Program-made: the position numbers and the translations under genes | Notes under the pieces: generated by a model | The model's database searches: none | What the model saw: the letters and a program-made list of their open reading frames with translations, nothing else | What the model was told of the DNA's origin: nothing | Part shown: positions 33,412 to 43,238 of the stretch, piece by piece | Layout of the letters: each line of letters starts with the position of its first letter | How positions within the stretch are numbered: the stretch's first letter is position 1 | Assembly (NCBI RefSeq): GCF_026241205.1 | Contig: NZ_JAPFQM010000001.1 | Coordinates: forward strand, 124,001 to 188,000 | Source of the DNA: Thermomicrobium sp. 4228-Ro | GTDB taxonomy: Bacteria > Chloroflexota > Chloroflexia > Thermomicrobiales > Thermomicrobiaceae | Direction of reading: 5' to 3' | DNA length: 64,000 bases

Positions 33412-33909
33412 GTGACCGAATTCCTCTCGCCCGAACGACGCGCCGAACTGGCGTCTCGCCTGCGCCGGGCAGGGTTGCGGGTGACCAATCCGCGTCTCCT
33501 CATCCTGGACACGCTGGAGCGAAGCGGTGGGCACCGATCCGTCGATGAGCTGCTGCACCACCTGGAAACTCGCGGCATTCACCTCCCTCGGGCGACGGTT
33601 TACAACGTGCTCCACTCGCTCGTGGCCGCTGGACTGGTCATGGTCGCCGACGTTGGGCCGGGACGGATGCTGCTGGAGACGCTCCGGCAGTGGCATCACC
33701 ACTTCGTCTGTCGCGAGTGTGGTGCAGTGATCGATGTGCCCTGTGTCGTCGGAAGCAAGCCCTGCCTCGAGCCCGACCTTCCAGGGGCCGAGGTGGATGA
33801 AGCGCAAGTGATCTGGCGTGGCCGCTGTCCCCGGTGTGTCGCCGCATCGCGAGCCGAAGGAGACGCCGATGCACGGTCAGCTGTCGGCTCCTCGTGGTCC
33901 ACCGACTGA
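33412..33909 (+). CDS. Fur-family metalloregulator (PerR/Fur type)
   Basis: A 165-residue Fur-superfamily repressor. The winged helix occupies residues about 5-85 (RRAGLRVTNPRLLILDTLE, LPRATVYNVLHSLVAAGLV). The metal-binding part has WHHHFVCRECGAVIDV and a late CPRC, the two halves of a structural Cys4 zinc site. The next gene is a manganese catalase, so a peroxide-sensing PerR role is likely, but Fur, Zur or Mur cannot be excluded. The GTG at 33412 is chosen because a TTG further upstream is part of the -35 element itself, so translation must begin after the promoter. Confidence 0.88.
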   Translation: MTEFLSPERRAELASRLRRAGLRVTNPRLLILDTLERSGGHRSVDELLHHLETRGIHLPRATVYNVLHSLVAAGLVMVADVGPGRMLLETLRQWHHHFVCRECGAVIDVPCVVGSKPCLEPDLPGAEVDEAQVIWRGRCPRCVAASRAEGDADARSAVGSSWSTD

Positions 33910-33913
33910 CCGT

Positions 33914-33954
33914 TTGGACGACAGGGACTGACGGGATCTACTGACAGTGCTGTC
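33914..33954 (+). promoter_or_regulatory. Candidate catalase promoter with operator-like palindrome
   Basis: TTGGAC (33914-33919) and TCTACT (33937-33942) are 17 bases apart. Directly after the -10 lies GACAGTGCTGTC (33943-33954), GACAG and CTGTC around TG, near the expected transcription start. Its GACA...TGTC halves resemble those of the operator before the Fur-family gene, so both genes may be controlled together. Confidence 0.5.
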
Positions 33955-33982
33955 GTCGGATCGTTCCGAGGGAGGGAGCGCG

Positions 33983-34870
33983 ATGTATCTTCGAATCGAT
34001 CGTCTGCAAATCGAGTTGCCGCAGCCGAAGGAGCCTGACCCGAATGCTGCCGCCGCTGTTCAGGAGCTGCTCGGCGGACGCTTCGGTGAGATGTCGACCT
34101 TGATGAACTACACATACCAGTCGTTCAACTTCCGCGGTCGCGACAAGCTTCGTCCGTACTACGACCTCATCGCGAACATCGCGACCGAGGAGCTCGGCCA
34201 TATCGAGTTGGTCGCCGCTACGGTCAACTTGATGCTGACCGGCACGACGAAGCCAGCAGCACCCGATGCCGCACCGCTCGCCCCTGCCGTCAACTTGCGC
34301 AATACGCATCACTTTATCGCAACCGCGCAGACGGCGTTCGTCGGAAACTCGATGGGTGCGTTCTGGCATGGCGACTACGTCTTCTCCAGCGGCAACCTGA
34401 TCCTGGATCTTCTCCACAACTTCTTCTTGGAGTGTGGCGCGCGACTACATAAGATTCGTGTCTACGAGATGACGACGAACCCGGTCGCACGCGAGATGAT
34501 CGGGTATCTCTTGGTCCGTGGCGGCGTCCATGCGACGGCCTACGCGAAGGCGCTCGAGACGCTCACCGGCGTGCAGGTAACCAAGTTGTTGCCGATTCCC
34601 AATATCGAGAACAGCAAGTTCCCCGAGGCGCGCAAGTACGAGGAAATGGGCGTCCATCGGCGGCTCTACCGGTTCAGTCCGGAGGACTACAAGGAAATCG
34701 CGAAGATCTGGCGCGGACCGTCTCCGGCTGGCGATGGAGACCTCGAGGTCGTCGACGGTCCACCAGCTGGTGGGCCAGTGCCGGATCTCCCGGAGGTGCC
34801 GGAGGAGTTCGCTCCAGGGCTGGCGCCCGAGGAAATCGCCGAGCTCGCCAAGAAGCTCGCTGCGAGCTGA
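33983..34870 (+). CDS. Manganese catalase
   Basis: A 295-residue non-haem catalase that disproportionates hydrogen peroxide at a di-manganese centre. Ferritin-like helices carry the ligand set: E in RFGEMSTLMNYTYQSF, E and H in NIATEELGHIELVAA, E in FFLECGARLHKIRVYEM, and H in GGVHATAYAKALE. The C-terminal tail is acidic and proline-rich, as in other members. The ATG follows GAGGGAGGGAGCGCG. It lies 73 bases after the Fur-family gene and probably has its own promoter. A palindrome terminates the transcript. Confidence 0.95.
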   Translation: MYLRIDRLQIELPQPKEPDPNAAAAVQELLGGRFGEMSTLMNYTYQSFNFRGRDKLRPYYDLIANIATEELGHIELVAATVNLMLTGTTKPAAPDAAPLAPAVNLRNTHHFIATAQTAFVGNSMGAFWHGDYVFSSGNLILDLLHNFFLECGARLHKIRVYEMTTNPVAREMIGYLLVRGGVHATAYAKALETLTGVQVTKLLPIPNIENSKFPEARKYEEMGVHRRLYRFSPEDYKEIAKIWRGPSPAGDGDLEVVDGPPAGGPVPDLPEVPEEFAPGLAPEEIAELAKKLAAS

Positions 34871-34901
34871 ACGCCGCATACTCCTCGCTGCTCACCACGG
34901 G

Positions 34902-34929
34902 TCGGGGGCCGGTTGCAACCGGCCCCCGA
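34902..34929. terminator. Perfect 28-bp palindrome between catalase and aspS (bidirectional terminator)
   Basis: The self-complementary sequence begins TCGGGGGCCGGTTG and lies between the convergent stops at 34870 and 34972. On the plus strand a TTTT follows six bases later. It can end both transcripts. Confidence 0.8.
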
Positions 34930-34971
34930 CAATCGTTTTCCCGAGTCCTTCAAGAGCAGAGCGCCCGACAG

Positions 34972-36804
34972 TCATGCGCCGGTCGTTGACGATTCTTCGG
35001 TGTCGACGATGCAGAGATGGAGCTCGCGAAGCTGCCGCTCGTCGATCGGTGACGGCGCGCCGAGCATAAGGTCCTGAGCACGCTGGTTCTTCGGGAAGGC
35101 GATCACTTCACGCAGCGACGACTCACCAGCCAGGATCATCACCGTGCGGTCGAGACCAGGGGCCATTCCGCCGTGCGGCGGTGCGCCGTACTCGAACGCC
35201 CGCAGAAGATGGCCGAAGCGGCGCTCGATCTCCGCGTCGTCGTAGCCCATGATGGAGAAGATCTTGTTCTGGACCTCACGCTGGTGGATCCGGATACTCC
35301 CGGTACCGAGTTCGTAACCGTCGGCCACGAGATCGTATGCTTTGGCGCGTACCCGGCTCGGGTCGCTGTCCAGGAGCGGAATGTCCTCGTCCCGTGGACT
35401 TGTGAACGGATGATGCATCGCTTCCCAGCGCTGTTCGTCTTCGTTCCATTCGAAGAGGGGTGGATCGATCACCCAGCAGAAGGCATGGACCGACTCGTCG
35501 ATGAGTTTCCGGTCACGGGCGACCTGATTTCGTAGCCGACCGAGAACGTTCGCGGCGACTGACTCGGCATCGGCGACGAGCAAGAGTAAGTCACCAGGAT
35601 TGGCCCGGAACCGCTCCGCGAGCGTCGCGAGTTCGTGTTCGCTCAGGAATTTCGCGACTGGCGAGCGCGCGGTGAGGCGTCCTTCATCTTGCTGGAGTGC
35701 CAGCCACACCAGGCCTTTGGCACCGAACGAGCGTGCCAGTTCGGTCAGCTGATCGAGCTGTGAACGCGTTGCGTCGGCGAACCCCGGCACGGCGAAGCCA
35801 CGGATCACACCGCCCGCAGCGAGAGCATTCTTGAACACACCGAATTCAGTCGCCGTGAAGACATCGGAAACGTCCTGGATCTCGAGGCCGAAACGCAGAT
35901 CCGGCTTGTCGCTCCCGTAGCGGAGCATCGCTTCAGCGTAGGTCAGTCGTGGAAAAGGCTTTTCCTTCAACGGTTTCGAAGCGAACTGCTCGAACATCTC
36001 TGTGTACAAACCCTCGACCAGGTCGATCACATCCTCGACATCGACGAAGGACATCTCGAGGTCGATCTGCGTGAATTCCGGTTGGCGGTCGGCTCGCAAG
36101 TCCTCGTCGCGCATGCAACGAGCGATTTGGTAGTAGCGATCGAAGCCCGCGACCATGAGGAGCTGCTTGAGTTGCTGCGGCGATTGGGGCAGCGCATAGA
36201 AGTGGCCTGGGAAGATTCGGCTCGGTACGACGTAGTCACGTGCTCCTTCGGGAGTACTCTTGATAAGCATCGGCGTCTCGATCTCGACGAAGTCACGCTC
36301 CTCCAGATACTGCCGTACGAAGCGAACGACACGATGGCGGAGGAGCAAGTTCCGTTGCAGGCGTGCACGGCGAAGGTCGAGATAGCGGTACTCCAGACGG
36401 AGCGACTCATCCACGTCGGTCTCTTCGGCGATCGGGAAGGGTGGTGTTTTCGAAGGATTCAGAATCTCGATGCGGTCAGCGACGACTTCGATTTCGCCAG
36501 TCGGTAAGGCAGGGTTCACCGTACCTTCCGGTCGGGCGACGACCTGGCCGGTGACAGCCAGCACGTACTCTGCGCGCACCCGCTCGGCCGTTGCGTGCGC
36601 ATCTGGTGAGTGCGCCGGATTGGCGACTACCTGGGTGATGCCGTACCGATCACGCAAATCGAGGAAGATCAGTCCACCATGATCCCGACGACGATGCACC
36701 CATCCCTTCAAGGTGACAGTACGACCGACGTGCTCGCGACGCAGTTCCCCGCAGGTGGTATGCCGACGGAGTCCTGCTCGTGCTGAGATCGTTGTGTCGC
36801 TCAC
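34972..36804 (-). CDS. aspS: Aspartyl-tRNA synthetase (bacterial type)
   Basis: A 610-residue class IIb synthetase. The N-terminal OB fold reads VTLKGWVHRRRDHGGLIFLDLRD in outline. The catalytic core includes FVEIETPMLIKSTPEGARDYVVPS, the motif 2 region RYYQIARCMRDEDLRADRQPEFTQIDLE, and motif 3 GMAPGLDRTVMILAG. An inserted GAD domain sits in the middle (FAVPGFADATRSQLDQL), the mark of bacterial AspRS. The GTG start follows AAAGGAG. It is the last gene of the murJ-lepA-mazG-aspS run. Whether it also charges tRNA-Asn cannot be judged here. Confidence 0.96.
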   Translation of the reverse strand: MSDTTISARAGLRRHTTCGELRREHVGRTVTLKGWVHRRRDHGGLIFLDLRDRYGITQVVANPAHSPDAHATAERVRAEYVLAVTGQVVARPEGTVNPALPTGEIEVVADRIEILNPSKTPPFPIAEETDVDESLRLEYRYLDLRRARLQRNLLLRHRVVRFVRQYLEERDFVEIETPMLIKSTPEGARDYVVPSRIFPGHFYALPQSPQQLKQLLMVAGFDRYYQIARCMRDEDLRADRQPEFTQIDLEMSFVDVEDVIDLVEGLYTEMFEQFASKPLKEKPFPRLTYAEAMLRYGSDKPDLRFGLEIQDVSDVFTATEFGVFKNALAAGGVIRGFAVPGFADATRSQLDQLTELARSFGAKGLVWLALQQDEGRLTARSPVAKFLSEHELATLAERFRANPGDLLLLVADAESVAANVLGRLRNQVARDRKLIDESVHAFCWVIDPPLFEWNEDEQRWEAMHHPFTSPRDEDIPLLDSDPSRVRAKAYDLVADGYELGTGSIRIHQREVQNKIFSIMGYDDAEIERRFGHLLRAFEYGAPPHGGMAPGLDRTVMILAGESSLREVIAFPKNQRAQDLMLGAPSPIDERQLRELHLCIVDTEESSTTGA

Positions 36805-36827
36805 GACGAGCTCCTTTCTCGGACTTT

Positions 36828-38189
36828 TCAGGAATCCTGCAACTGGTCGATGACCTCGCGTTCAAGGGCGAAGCTCCAGGATCGCACGGCTGCTTCGCTG
36901 TCAACACCGGATCGGACCGCCTCGATGACGAGCGAGACGATACGAGCGCCGAGCACACGAGCCGGATCGGAGTCCACCAGGGCGAGTGCCCGTTGCAGTT
37001 CCGCGAGTCGCTCTGGTTGGATACGATGTAATCGCTCGAGCAATTTTTGTGTTCGTGCCAGTGCAGGGAGTGAAGCCGGTACCAGACGCTCCCGCCGCCC
37101 CTGCTCGGCACGCTCCGCTGCCTTGATCGCTTCCCAGCGAGCCAGAACTGAACTTGCCGATTCAGCACGTTCCTGACCGAACACATGGGGATGACGACGC
37201 ACGAGTTTCTCGATAACGGTACCCACGATTTCCTCGTAGACGAAGGCACCACGCTCTTCGGCGATTTGTGCGTGCATCAGAACCTGGAGGAGCACATCGC
37301 CCAATTCCTCGCGCAAGGCGTCGTCGTCCTCCGCCTCGATCGCCTCGATGGTTTCGTACGTTTCCTCCAGGAGATGCGAGACAAGTGTCCGATGCGTCTG
37401 CTCCCGATCCCACGGACAGCCATTCGGCGCTCGCAAGCGTGCGACCACTCGCTGCAACGCCTCGGTCACCGGTGCATCCAAGGGGTCGAGCGCCGGGATG
37501 AACACGGTCGTCGTTGCGTCGAAGTCGTAGTGATCCAGCTCGTAGAGCATCGCATGCAGCGCGTGTGCATGGGAACTTCCCGCAGCTCGGATCAACCGGA
37601 TCGGCGTCTCCGCGGGATACAGCCGTTGCAAAACCAGCTTGACGTGCGATGCGATGTAGCGGTCATACACCTGACCGAGGAGGGCAGGCCGGAGAGGAGA
37701 CAAGGGCCAGTAGCCGGCAGCGAACGGCGCAGCTTCAGCACAACTGACGAGTTCGAGCGCATCCACGATCTGCAGATTGCTCGCCAGCGCGTCGATGCCG
37801 AGCAGGGGGAGTGCCGCATCGATGAAGCTCAAACCCGGAATGACCGTGTAGCTGATTCCATGCGACGGCGCATCGACCAGAAGGCGCCGCACGGTCGCTT
37901 CACCGACCAGTGGATGGCCGGGAACAGCGTAGACGAGCGGCGTCTCTTTCGCGCGCTGCAGGACACGCGCCACGATCGCGTCATAGGCCTGCTCGAACGT
38001 GGCCGCTGACTCGTAGAGGTCGTCACACGATTCCCACTGTGTCGCTTCCGGGAACGAGTGAACGACCGGATGCTGGCGTGTCCGGAGCAAAACCGGTCGC
38101 TCACGGAGCAACGCGAGAGCAGCACGGGTCAGGTACTCCGGAGCTCCCGGGCCCAAGCCGATAATGGCTAGCTGCGCAGTCTCCGCCAT
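36828..38189 (-). CDS. mazG: MazG NTP pyrophosphohydrolase fused to a tetrapyrrole-methylase domain
   Basis: A 453-residue two-domain protein. Residues 1-220 form an SAM-dependent tetrapyrrole methylase-like domain (AIIGLGPGAPEYLTRAAL, VYAVPGHPLVGE). Residues about 235-440 are MazG, with LRAPNGCPWDREQTHRTL, the metal-binding HLLEETYETIEAI and ALREELGDVLLQVLMHA. MazG hydrolyses nucleoside triphosphates to monophosphates and can lower ppGpp. The fusion matches YabN of Firmicutes and is known. The ATG lies five bases from the lepA stop. It ends 23 bases before aspS. Confidence 0.93.
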   Translation of the reverse strand: MAETAQLAIIGLGPGAPEYLTRAALALLRERPVLLRTRQHPVVHSFPEATQWESCDDLYESAATFEQAYDAIVARVLQRAKETPLVYAVPGHPLVGEATVRRLLVDAPSHGISYTVIPGLSFIDAALPLLGIDALASNLQIVDALELVSCAEAAPFAAGYWPLSPLRPALLGQVYDRYIASHVKLVLQRLYPAETPIRLIRAAGSSHAHALHAMLYELDHYDFDATTTVFIPALDPLDAPVTEALQRVVARLRAPNGCPWDREQTHRTLVSHLLEETYETIEAIEAEDDDALREELGDVLLQVLMHAQIAEERGAFVYEEIVGTVIEKLVRRHPHVFGQERAESASSVLARWEAIKAAERAEQGRRERLVPASLPALARTQKLLERLHRIQPERLAELQRALALVDSDPARVLGARIVSLVIEAVRSGVDSEAAVRSWSFALEREVIDQLQDS

Positions 38190-38193
38190 CGGC

Positions 38194-40020
38194 TCACCGC
38201 TGCGCCTGGCTCGAGGCCTCGCCACCGAGACTGAGGACAGCGAGGAACGCCTCCTGAGGGATTTCCACGCTGCCGATCCGCTTCATGCGGGCCTTGCCTT
38301 CCTTTTGCTTTTCGAGCAGCTTCCGCTTGCGCGTCACGTCGCCACCGTAGCATTTGGCGAGAACGTTCTTGCGGATGGCCCGGATCGTCTCCCGGGCAAT
38401 GACGCGACTGCCGATCGCTGCCTGGATCGGGACGTCGAAGAGCTGTCGCGGGATCAATGTCCGAAGCTTCTCGACGAGTTCCCGTCCACGCGCATAGGCT
38501 TGATCACGATGGCAGATCAACGAAAGTGCATCGACCCGGCGTCCATGCACGAGAATGTCGAGCCTCACCAGGTCGCCCGGGCGATAGCCGATCAGTTGAT
38601 AGTCCAGTGACGCATAGCCTTGCGAGCGCGATTTCAGTTGGTCGTAAAAATCGACGATCAGTTCTGCCAGCGGAACCTCGACCGTGAGGCGCACACGATC
38701 CTCGCCGAAGTACTCCATTTCGATGAGTTGCCCACGCCGGCTCGTCACCAGATCCATGAGGTTCCCGATATACCGAGTCGGAGTAAGAATCGTCGCGCGG
38801 GCCCACGGTTCCCGGATCTCTTCGATCTCACCGGCGGGCGGCATCTCAGCCGGTGAATCGATCAAAACCGTGCTACCGTCGCGCTTGACTACCTCGTACT
38901 GAACGCTCGGCGCGGTTGCCAGTAATTCGAGCTGATATTCCCGCTCCAAGCGCTCTTGAATGATCTCCATGTGCAGGAGCCCCAGAAATCCGCAGCGGAA
39001 GCCAAAACCGAGCGCTTCCGACGATTCGGGCTCGAAGACGAGTGCTGCGTCGTTGAGTCGGAGCTTCTCGAGCGCATCGCGGAGTTCCTGGTAATCGTCG
39101 CTATTGACCGGATAGAAGCTGGCAAAGACCATCGGTTTGACCGGACGATAACCAGGCAGCGGAACAGCTGCCGGGCGTTGTGCATGCGTGAGCGTGTCGC
39201 CGACCTGGCAATCGCGAACGACCTTGAGTCCGGTCGCAACGTAGCCGACCTCGCCAGCTGTGAGCTCTTCGACGGGGGTCATCAACGGGCGAAACTGGCC
39301 GAGCTCGAGGACTTCTCCCACCGTTTGGCTCGCCATCATGCGGATCGGATCGCCGACCCGCAGCGTGCCGTCGACCACACGCACGTAGGCGACCACACCC
39401 TTGTACGGATCGTAGTGCGAGTCGAAAATGAGCGCCCGGAGCGGTGCCTCGGGCGAGCCGCTCGGTGGCGGAACTCGCTGGACGATCGCCTCGAGGATGT
39501 CTTCGATGCCGATCCCTTCTTTGGCTGAGGCGAAGATGACTTCCTCCGGAAGAAGCCCGAACTGCTCCATGAGGTCTTGTGCCACCTGTTCGGGCATCGC
39601 GTTGGGAAGATCGATCTTGTTGACGACACCGATGATCGTCAGGCCGAGGTCGATCGCGAGCATACCATGCGCGAGCGTCTGTGCTTCGATCCCTTGCGTC
39701 GCGTCGACGACGAGGAGCGCACCTTCGCAGGCGGCGAGGCTGCGAGAAACTTCAGCCGAGAAGTCGACGTGCCCAGGGGTATCGATCAGATTGAGGATAT
39801 ACAGCTCACCATCGCGGGCTCGATACTGCATGCGAACAGCCCGCGCTTTGATCGTGATGCCCTTTTCCCGCTCGAGATCCATCGAATCGAGAACTTGCTC
39901 GACCATCTCGCGATCGCTGATGGTCTGCGTGACCTCGAGCAGGCGGTCTGCCAGCGTCGACTTGCCGTGATCGACGTGCGCGATAATGCTGAAGTTCCGG
40001 ATTCGCGTCTGGTCGACCAT
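38194..40020 (-). CDS. lepA: Elongation factor 4 (LepA)
   Basis: A 608-residue translational GTPase. G1 is [17 protein letters not shown]3 is [11 protein letters not shown], and G4 is [10 protein letters not shown]. The C-terminal LepA-specific domain includes [20 protein letters not shown] and [20 protein letters not shown]. LepA binds ribosomes and has been linked to back-translocation and initiation or assembly. The ATG follows AGGGG. It sits 31 bases after murJ and 4 before mazG. Confidence 0.97.
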   Translation of the reverse strand: MVDQTRIRNFSIIAHVDHGKSTLADRLLEVTQTISDREMVEQVLDSMDLEREKGITIKARAVRMQYRARDGELYILNLIDTPGHVDFSAEVSRSLAACEGALLVVDATQGIEAQTLAHGMLAIDLGLTIIGVVNKIDLPNAMPEQVAQDLMEQFGLLPEEVIFASAKEGIGIEDILEAIVQRVPPPSGSPEAPLRALIFDSHYDPYKGVVAYVRVVDGTLRVGDPIRMMASQTVGEVLELGQFRPLMTPVEELTAGEVGYVATGLKVVRDCQVGDTLTHAQRPAAVPLPGYRPVKPMVFASFYPVNSDDYQELRDALEKLRLNDAALVFEPESSEALGFGFRCGFLGLLHMEIIQERLEREYQLELLATAPSVQYEVVKRDGSTVLIDSPAEMPPAGEIEEIREPWARATILTPTRYIGNLMDLVTSRRGQLIEMEYFGEDRVRLTVEVPLAELIVDFYDQLKSRSQGYASLDYQLIGYRPGDLVRLDILVHGRRVDALSLICHRDQAYARGRELVEKLRTLIPRQLFDVPIQAAIGSRVIARETIRAIRKNVLAKCYGGDVTRKRKLLEKQKEGKARMKRIGSVEIPQEAFLAVLSLGGEASSQAQR

Positions 40021-40051
40021 ACCCCTGCACGTACCCCACGAAAGAGCGACA

Positions 40052-41665
40052 TCACCGTCCAAGTATAGCCTCGATGAGGTTTTGCGCTGGCTGCGGTAAG
40101 CTGTGCAGGAAGCGCCTCGCGAGGGCAACGAGGTCAGGCTGGCGGCAGGCGAGCCCCAGAAGCAGATAACTCGCTCCGAGCGCGCCCAGCGTGTAGCTGA
40201 AGACGAGCAACTGCGCGAACGATCGTCCCAGTGCAGGGTCAGTGACGCGATCGAGGAGCGGTGCGAACCACCAGGCAGCGAGCGTGGTCACCGCCAGAGC
40301 CGGTAACGCTCGAGCGAGGCGGACGACAACGAGTCGGTACTGAATCGAAAGATGCTTCCGGAGAAGCAGAACCAGGATCAGCATTTCAAGCGTCGTCGCG
40401 AGCGCGAGACTGAAAGCGAGACCACGATGCCCCAGCGGCTGGGCGAGCAGGGTGCCGAGAATCAGGTTCGCCCCGACCGCACCCACAGCAGCGATGACGG
40501 GTGAACGGCCGTCCTTGAACGCGTAGGAGAGTCGCGTCAGGAGCTCGACCACGGTGTAGGCGATCAATCCTGGCGCGAACCAGCGGAGCCCGGCCGCGAC
40601 GAGTGTCGTCGACGTCGCGGTGAAGGCACCGAACTCGAAGAGCGTCTGGACGATACTCCGAGCGAAAAAGAGAAAGACGGCGATCAAGGGCAGTGTCGCG
40701 AGCAAAGCGAGGGAAAGAGAGCGCGTGAACGTCTCCTGGAGGCGGTCGAGTGCACCGGCACTGCGATAGTGAGCCAGAGTCGGAAAGAGGACGGTGGCAA
40801 GACTCAGGGCAATGACGCCGTGCGGAAGGAGAAAAATCTGGTAGGCGTACTGCAGCGCAGCGATCGATTGGTGCCCGACCCGCGAGGCGAGGTTGGTCAG
40901 AATCAACAGATTGATTTGCATTGCTGCTTGGGCCAGGAGCCTGGGTCCGAGAAGCGCTCCGACATCCTGTAAGCCAGGAACTCTGCGGTGGAGCGAAAAG
41001 AAGAATCGCCAACCAGAGCGGTACAAGGAAACGAGCTGCACGGCTGCATAGGCAGCCGCACCGAGAACGACACCGTAGGCGAGGCCGAAGATACCAGCCT
41101 TCGGCGCGAGCAGAAGGGCGCCAGTGATGATCCCAGCGTTGTAGAGCAACGGCGCCACGGCCGGTTCCGTGAAGCGGGAGTCCGCCTCGAGCATCGCCTT
41201 CGCTGCGGCACCGATCCCGAGAAACAGCGGTGAGAGGATCAGCACCCGAGTCAGATTCGCGGCAAGGTCTTGCGCGGCCGGCGACAACCCCGGTGCGACG
41301 AGCTGGCGAATGAGCAGGTCAGCCGTGAGAAGCGTGACAAGACCTGTGAGGACAAAAGCCGATAACGTGAAACTGATCAAGACATTCGCGAGCTTCCAGG
41401 CAGCTTCACGTCCACGCTTCGCGAGAAGTTCAGTATAAACCGGGATAAACGCTGAGCCGAATGCGCCGCTCATCACGACGAGAAAGAGCAAGTCAGGGAT
41501 ACGGAAAGCCGCGACGTAGGCATCGTAGTCCGAAGACGTCCCAAAACGTGCAGCGATCACGATCTCTCGAAGCAAACCGAACAAGCGGCTGACGACGAAG
41601 AGCGCCGCGACGATAACGGTCGCTCTCGCAAGTCGTGGCGATGTCCGCTGTTCGCTCGTGACCAC
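40052..41665 (-). CDS. murJ: Lipid II flippase MurJ (MviN family)
   Basis: A 537-residue membrane protein with about 14 helices, of the MOP/MviN family. The opening region ([28 protein letters not shown] in outline) and [20 protein letters not shown] are diagnostic. MurJ flips the peptidoglycan precursor lipid II across the membrane. The GTG at 41665 follows GAGGAAC. It heads the leftward murJ-lepA-mazG-aspS run and diverges from rpsT. Confidence 0.93.
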   Translation of the reverse strand: MVTSEQRTSPRLARATVIVAALFVVSRLFGLLREIVIAARFGTSSDYDAYVAAFRIPDLLFLVVMSGAFGSAFIPVYTELLAKRGREAAWKLANVLISFTLSAFVLTGLVTLLTADLLIRQLVAPGLSPAAQDLAANLTRVLILSPLFLGIGAAAKAMLEADSRFTEPAVAPLLYNAGIITGALLLAPKAGIFGLAYGVVLGAAAYAAVQLVSLYRSGWRFFFSLHRRVPGLQDVGALLGPRLLAQAAMQINLLILTNLASRVGHQSIAALQYAYQIFLLPHGVIALSLATVLFPTLAHYRSAGALDRLQETFTRSLSLALLATLPLIAVFLFFARSIVQTLFEFGAFTATSTTLVAAGLRWFAPGLIAYTVVELLTRLSYAFKDGRSPVIAAVGAVGANLILGTLLAQPLGHRGLAFSLALATTLEMLILVLLLRKHLSIQYRLVVVRLARALPALAVTTLAAWWFAPLLDRVTDPALGRSFAQLLVFSYTLGALGASYLLLGLACRQPDLVALARRFLHSLPQPAQNLIEAILGR

Positions 41666-41764
41666 GTCGGTTCCTCGTCTCGCCGACTGGAAATGGTACT
41701 CGAGACGACTGTCCTGGCTGGCCGAGGACGCCTGCTCGCACCGCCACGCGCTGGCCGGCACTCG

Positions 41765-41773
41765 TGTTAGACT
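41765..41773 (+). promoter_or_regulatory. Candidate extended -10 promoter for rpsT
   Basis: TGTTAGACT matches the extended -10 pattern and leaves a leader of about 45 bases before rpsT. There is no clear -35. The form is like TGGTACACT before the VanW gene and TGGTATACT before the zincin gene. Confidence 0.4.
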
Positions 41774-41825
41774 CAGATGACAGTGAAGCGTGTGGGTGTT
41801 GTCGTATTCGAGGGGGTAGGAAGCT

Positions 41826-42128
41826 TTGCCGAATACGAAGTCTGCTGCTAAAGCACTGCGTCGTTCCGAGCGGCGGCGAATCCGGAACCGCTACTGGCGC
41901 TCGACCGCTCGGACGCTCATCAAGAAGGCGCGGAAACTGATCGAGGCGGGTGACCTCGAGGCGGCTGCGAAAGCAGTCGGTGATGCGATTTCCGTCCTGG
42001 ATCGGGCTGCAGCCAAGGGAGTCATCCACAAGAACAACGCGGCCCGGCGGAAGTCCCGCCTCATGAAGCGTTTCAATGCCCTGCTCAAGGCTCGCCTCGC
42101 GCAACAGGCCGAACAGCAGGGGGCCTGA
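41826..42128 (+). CDS. rpsT: 30S ribosomal protein S20
   Basis: A 100-residue, strongly basic S20, binding 16S rRNA in the small subunit. The family opening PNTKSAAKALRRSERRRIRN and the helix IHKNNAARRKSRLMKRFNAL are clear. The start is a TTG: there is no ATG or GTG in place, and GGGGGTAGGAAGC precedes it at a good distance. S20 genes with weak start codons are known elsewhere and allow translational control. It is convergent with holA, 23 bases away. Confidence 0.95.
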   Translation: MPNTKSAAKALRRSERRRIRNRYWRSTARTLIKKARKLIEAGDLEAAAKAVGDAISVLDRAAAKGVIHKNNAARRKSRLMKRFNALLKARLAQQAEQQGA

Positions 42129-42151
42129 GGCCCCTCGCTTCCGTGCTGCAT

Positions 42152-43171
42152 TCAGCGTGGTCGAGGCTGCGTTCGGCGGTCTGGCGGTGCCAGTGCCGCC
42201 GCGAGCGCAGCCTCGATGTCGCTGAGTGTGCCCCGCTTGAGTCCGGCGTCGACGGCACGGAGCACGAGAAGGAGTTCGCGGACTCGCCCGAGTCCCCCTT
42301 GAGGAGCTTGACGCCGCGCCTGATGGATGCGTCCGGCGGGCACGCCGGTTGCCGCAGCGACGACATCCGGCGGAAGATGTGGTGTCAGCAAGGCTGCCAA
42401 CTGCGCTTCCAGGTGACTCGCGAGTTGTCCCAAGAGGATTTCCGGCGCGCTTCCCGTTGCCTCCGCACGCGCCAGTTCCCGAAGAACCGCATCGTAACGG
42501 TCGCGTCGAACGGCATCGACCAATTCCCAGCCGAGCGGCGCTTCCGCTGGGTTTACCAGCTCGTGAATGACGGCGCGCGTGATGACCTTTTCGGGGAAGA
42601 CCGCCGTCGCGAGCTTGGCGAGTTCCGCGTCGAGGCGAGCGAGATCGATAGGCTCCTCGGTGTCCGCGGTTCGGGACTTCGATCCGCTCGGAGCTCGTTC
42701 CGCCACGCCGAGCATGGCAAGGAGTTCACGAGCTGCATCGAGCTCGATTGCCACACCGTACCGCTCAGCGCGATCCTGCACCCATCGGAGGAGATCGTGG
42801 CCACGCGGCGTCGTGCACTCGACCACTGCGAGGTTCTCGCCGAAGCTCATCCGCAATTGCGCGAGTGCGGTCTCCGGGAGGAGTTCCTCGAGGCACACCA
42901 GGTGGGTGGAAGCTGGGAGTTCAGCGAGCCGAGAGAGGAGCGAACGATCGATTCGGCCACTCGTGCAGTTCGCCCCGAGTAGATGCTCGGCTACGATCAC
43001 CCGGTTCGCTCCGAAGAATCCCGGTGTGCACGCTGCCGAGAGAATGGCTTCGACAGTCGTTCCGGCTGGGAAGCGACTGGTCGAGAGCCCGCTGGGATCC
43101 TCCTGGGCGATGAGTTGCTGCACGCGCTCTCGCTTCAACAGGTCACTCGTGCCGTGCAGGACCGTGAGCAT
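42152..43171 (-). CDS. holA: DNA polymerase III delta subunit
   Basis: A 339-residue clamp-loader subunit. The first domain opens with MLTVLHGTSDLLKRERVQQL. A central segment reads FFGANRVIVAEHL and LVCLEELLPETALAQLR, followed by VITRAVIHELVNPAEAPLGWELVDAV and a helical C-terminal collar (ASHLEAQLAALL). Delta opens the beta sliding clamp. The ATG at 43171 follows GAGGGAAGGA. The gene diverges from an M23 peptidase across 67 bases. Confidence 0.88.
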   Translation of the reverse strand: MLTVLHGTSDLLKRERVQQLIAQEDPSGLSTSRFPAGTTVEAILSAACTPGFFGANRVIVAEHLLGANCTSGRIDRSLLSRLAELPASTHLVCLEELLPETALAQLRMSFGENLAVVECTTPRGHDLLRWVQDRAERYGVAIELDAARELLAMLGVAERAPSGSKSRTADTEEPIDLARLDAELAKLATAVFPEKVITRAVIHELVNPAEAPLGWELVDAVRRDRYDAVLRELARAEATGSAPEILLGQLASHLEAQLAALLTPHLPPDVVAAATGVPAGRIHQARRQAPQGGLGRVRELLLVLRAVDAGLKRGTLSDIEAALAAALAPPDRRTQPRPR

Positions 43172-43238
43172 GCAGGCATCCTTCCCTCGCTCGGTGTCGA
43201 GTGTATCGTTTTCCAGTGGGTACCGCAGGGGACAGACT

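Noticed and set aside
40057-40066. TATACT at the end of murJ as a lepA promoter
   Set aside because: It lies inside murJ coding sequence, lacks a -35 at a usable distance, and the 31-base gap already suggests co-transcription.
42567-43238. Extension of the M23 peptidase frame upstream by 224 codons
   Set aside because: The added part is antisense to holA and the ATG at 43239 begins a normal signal peptide.
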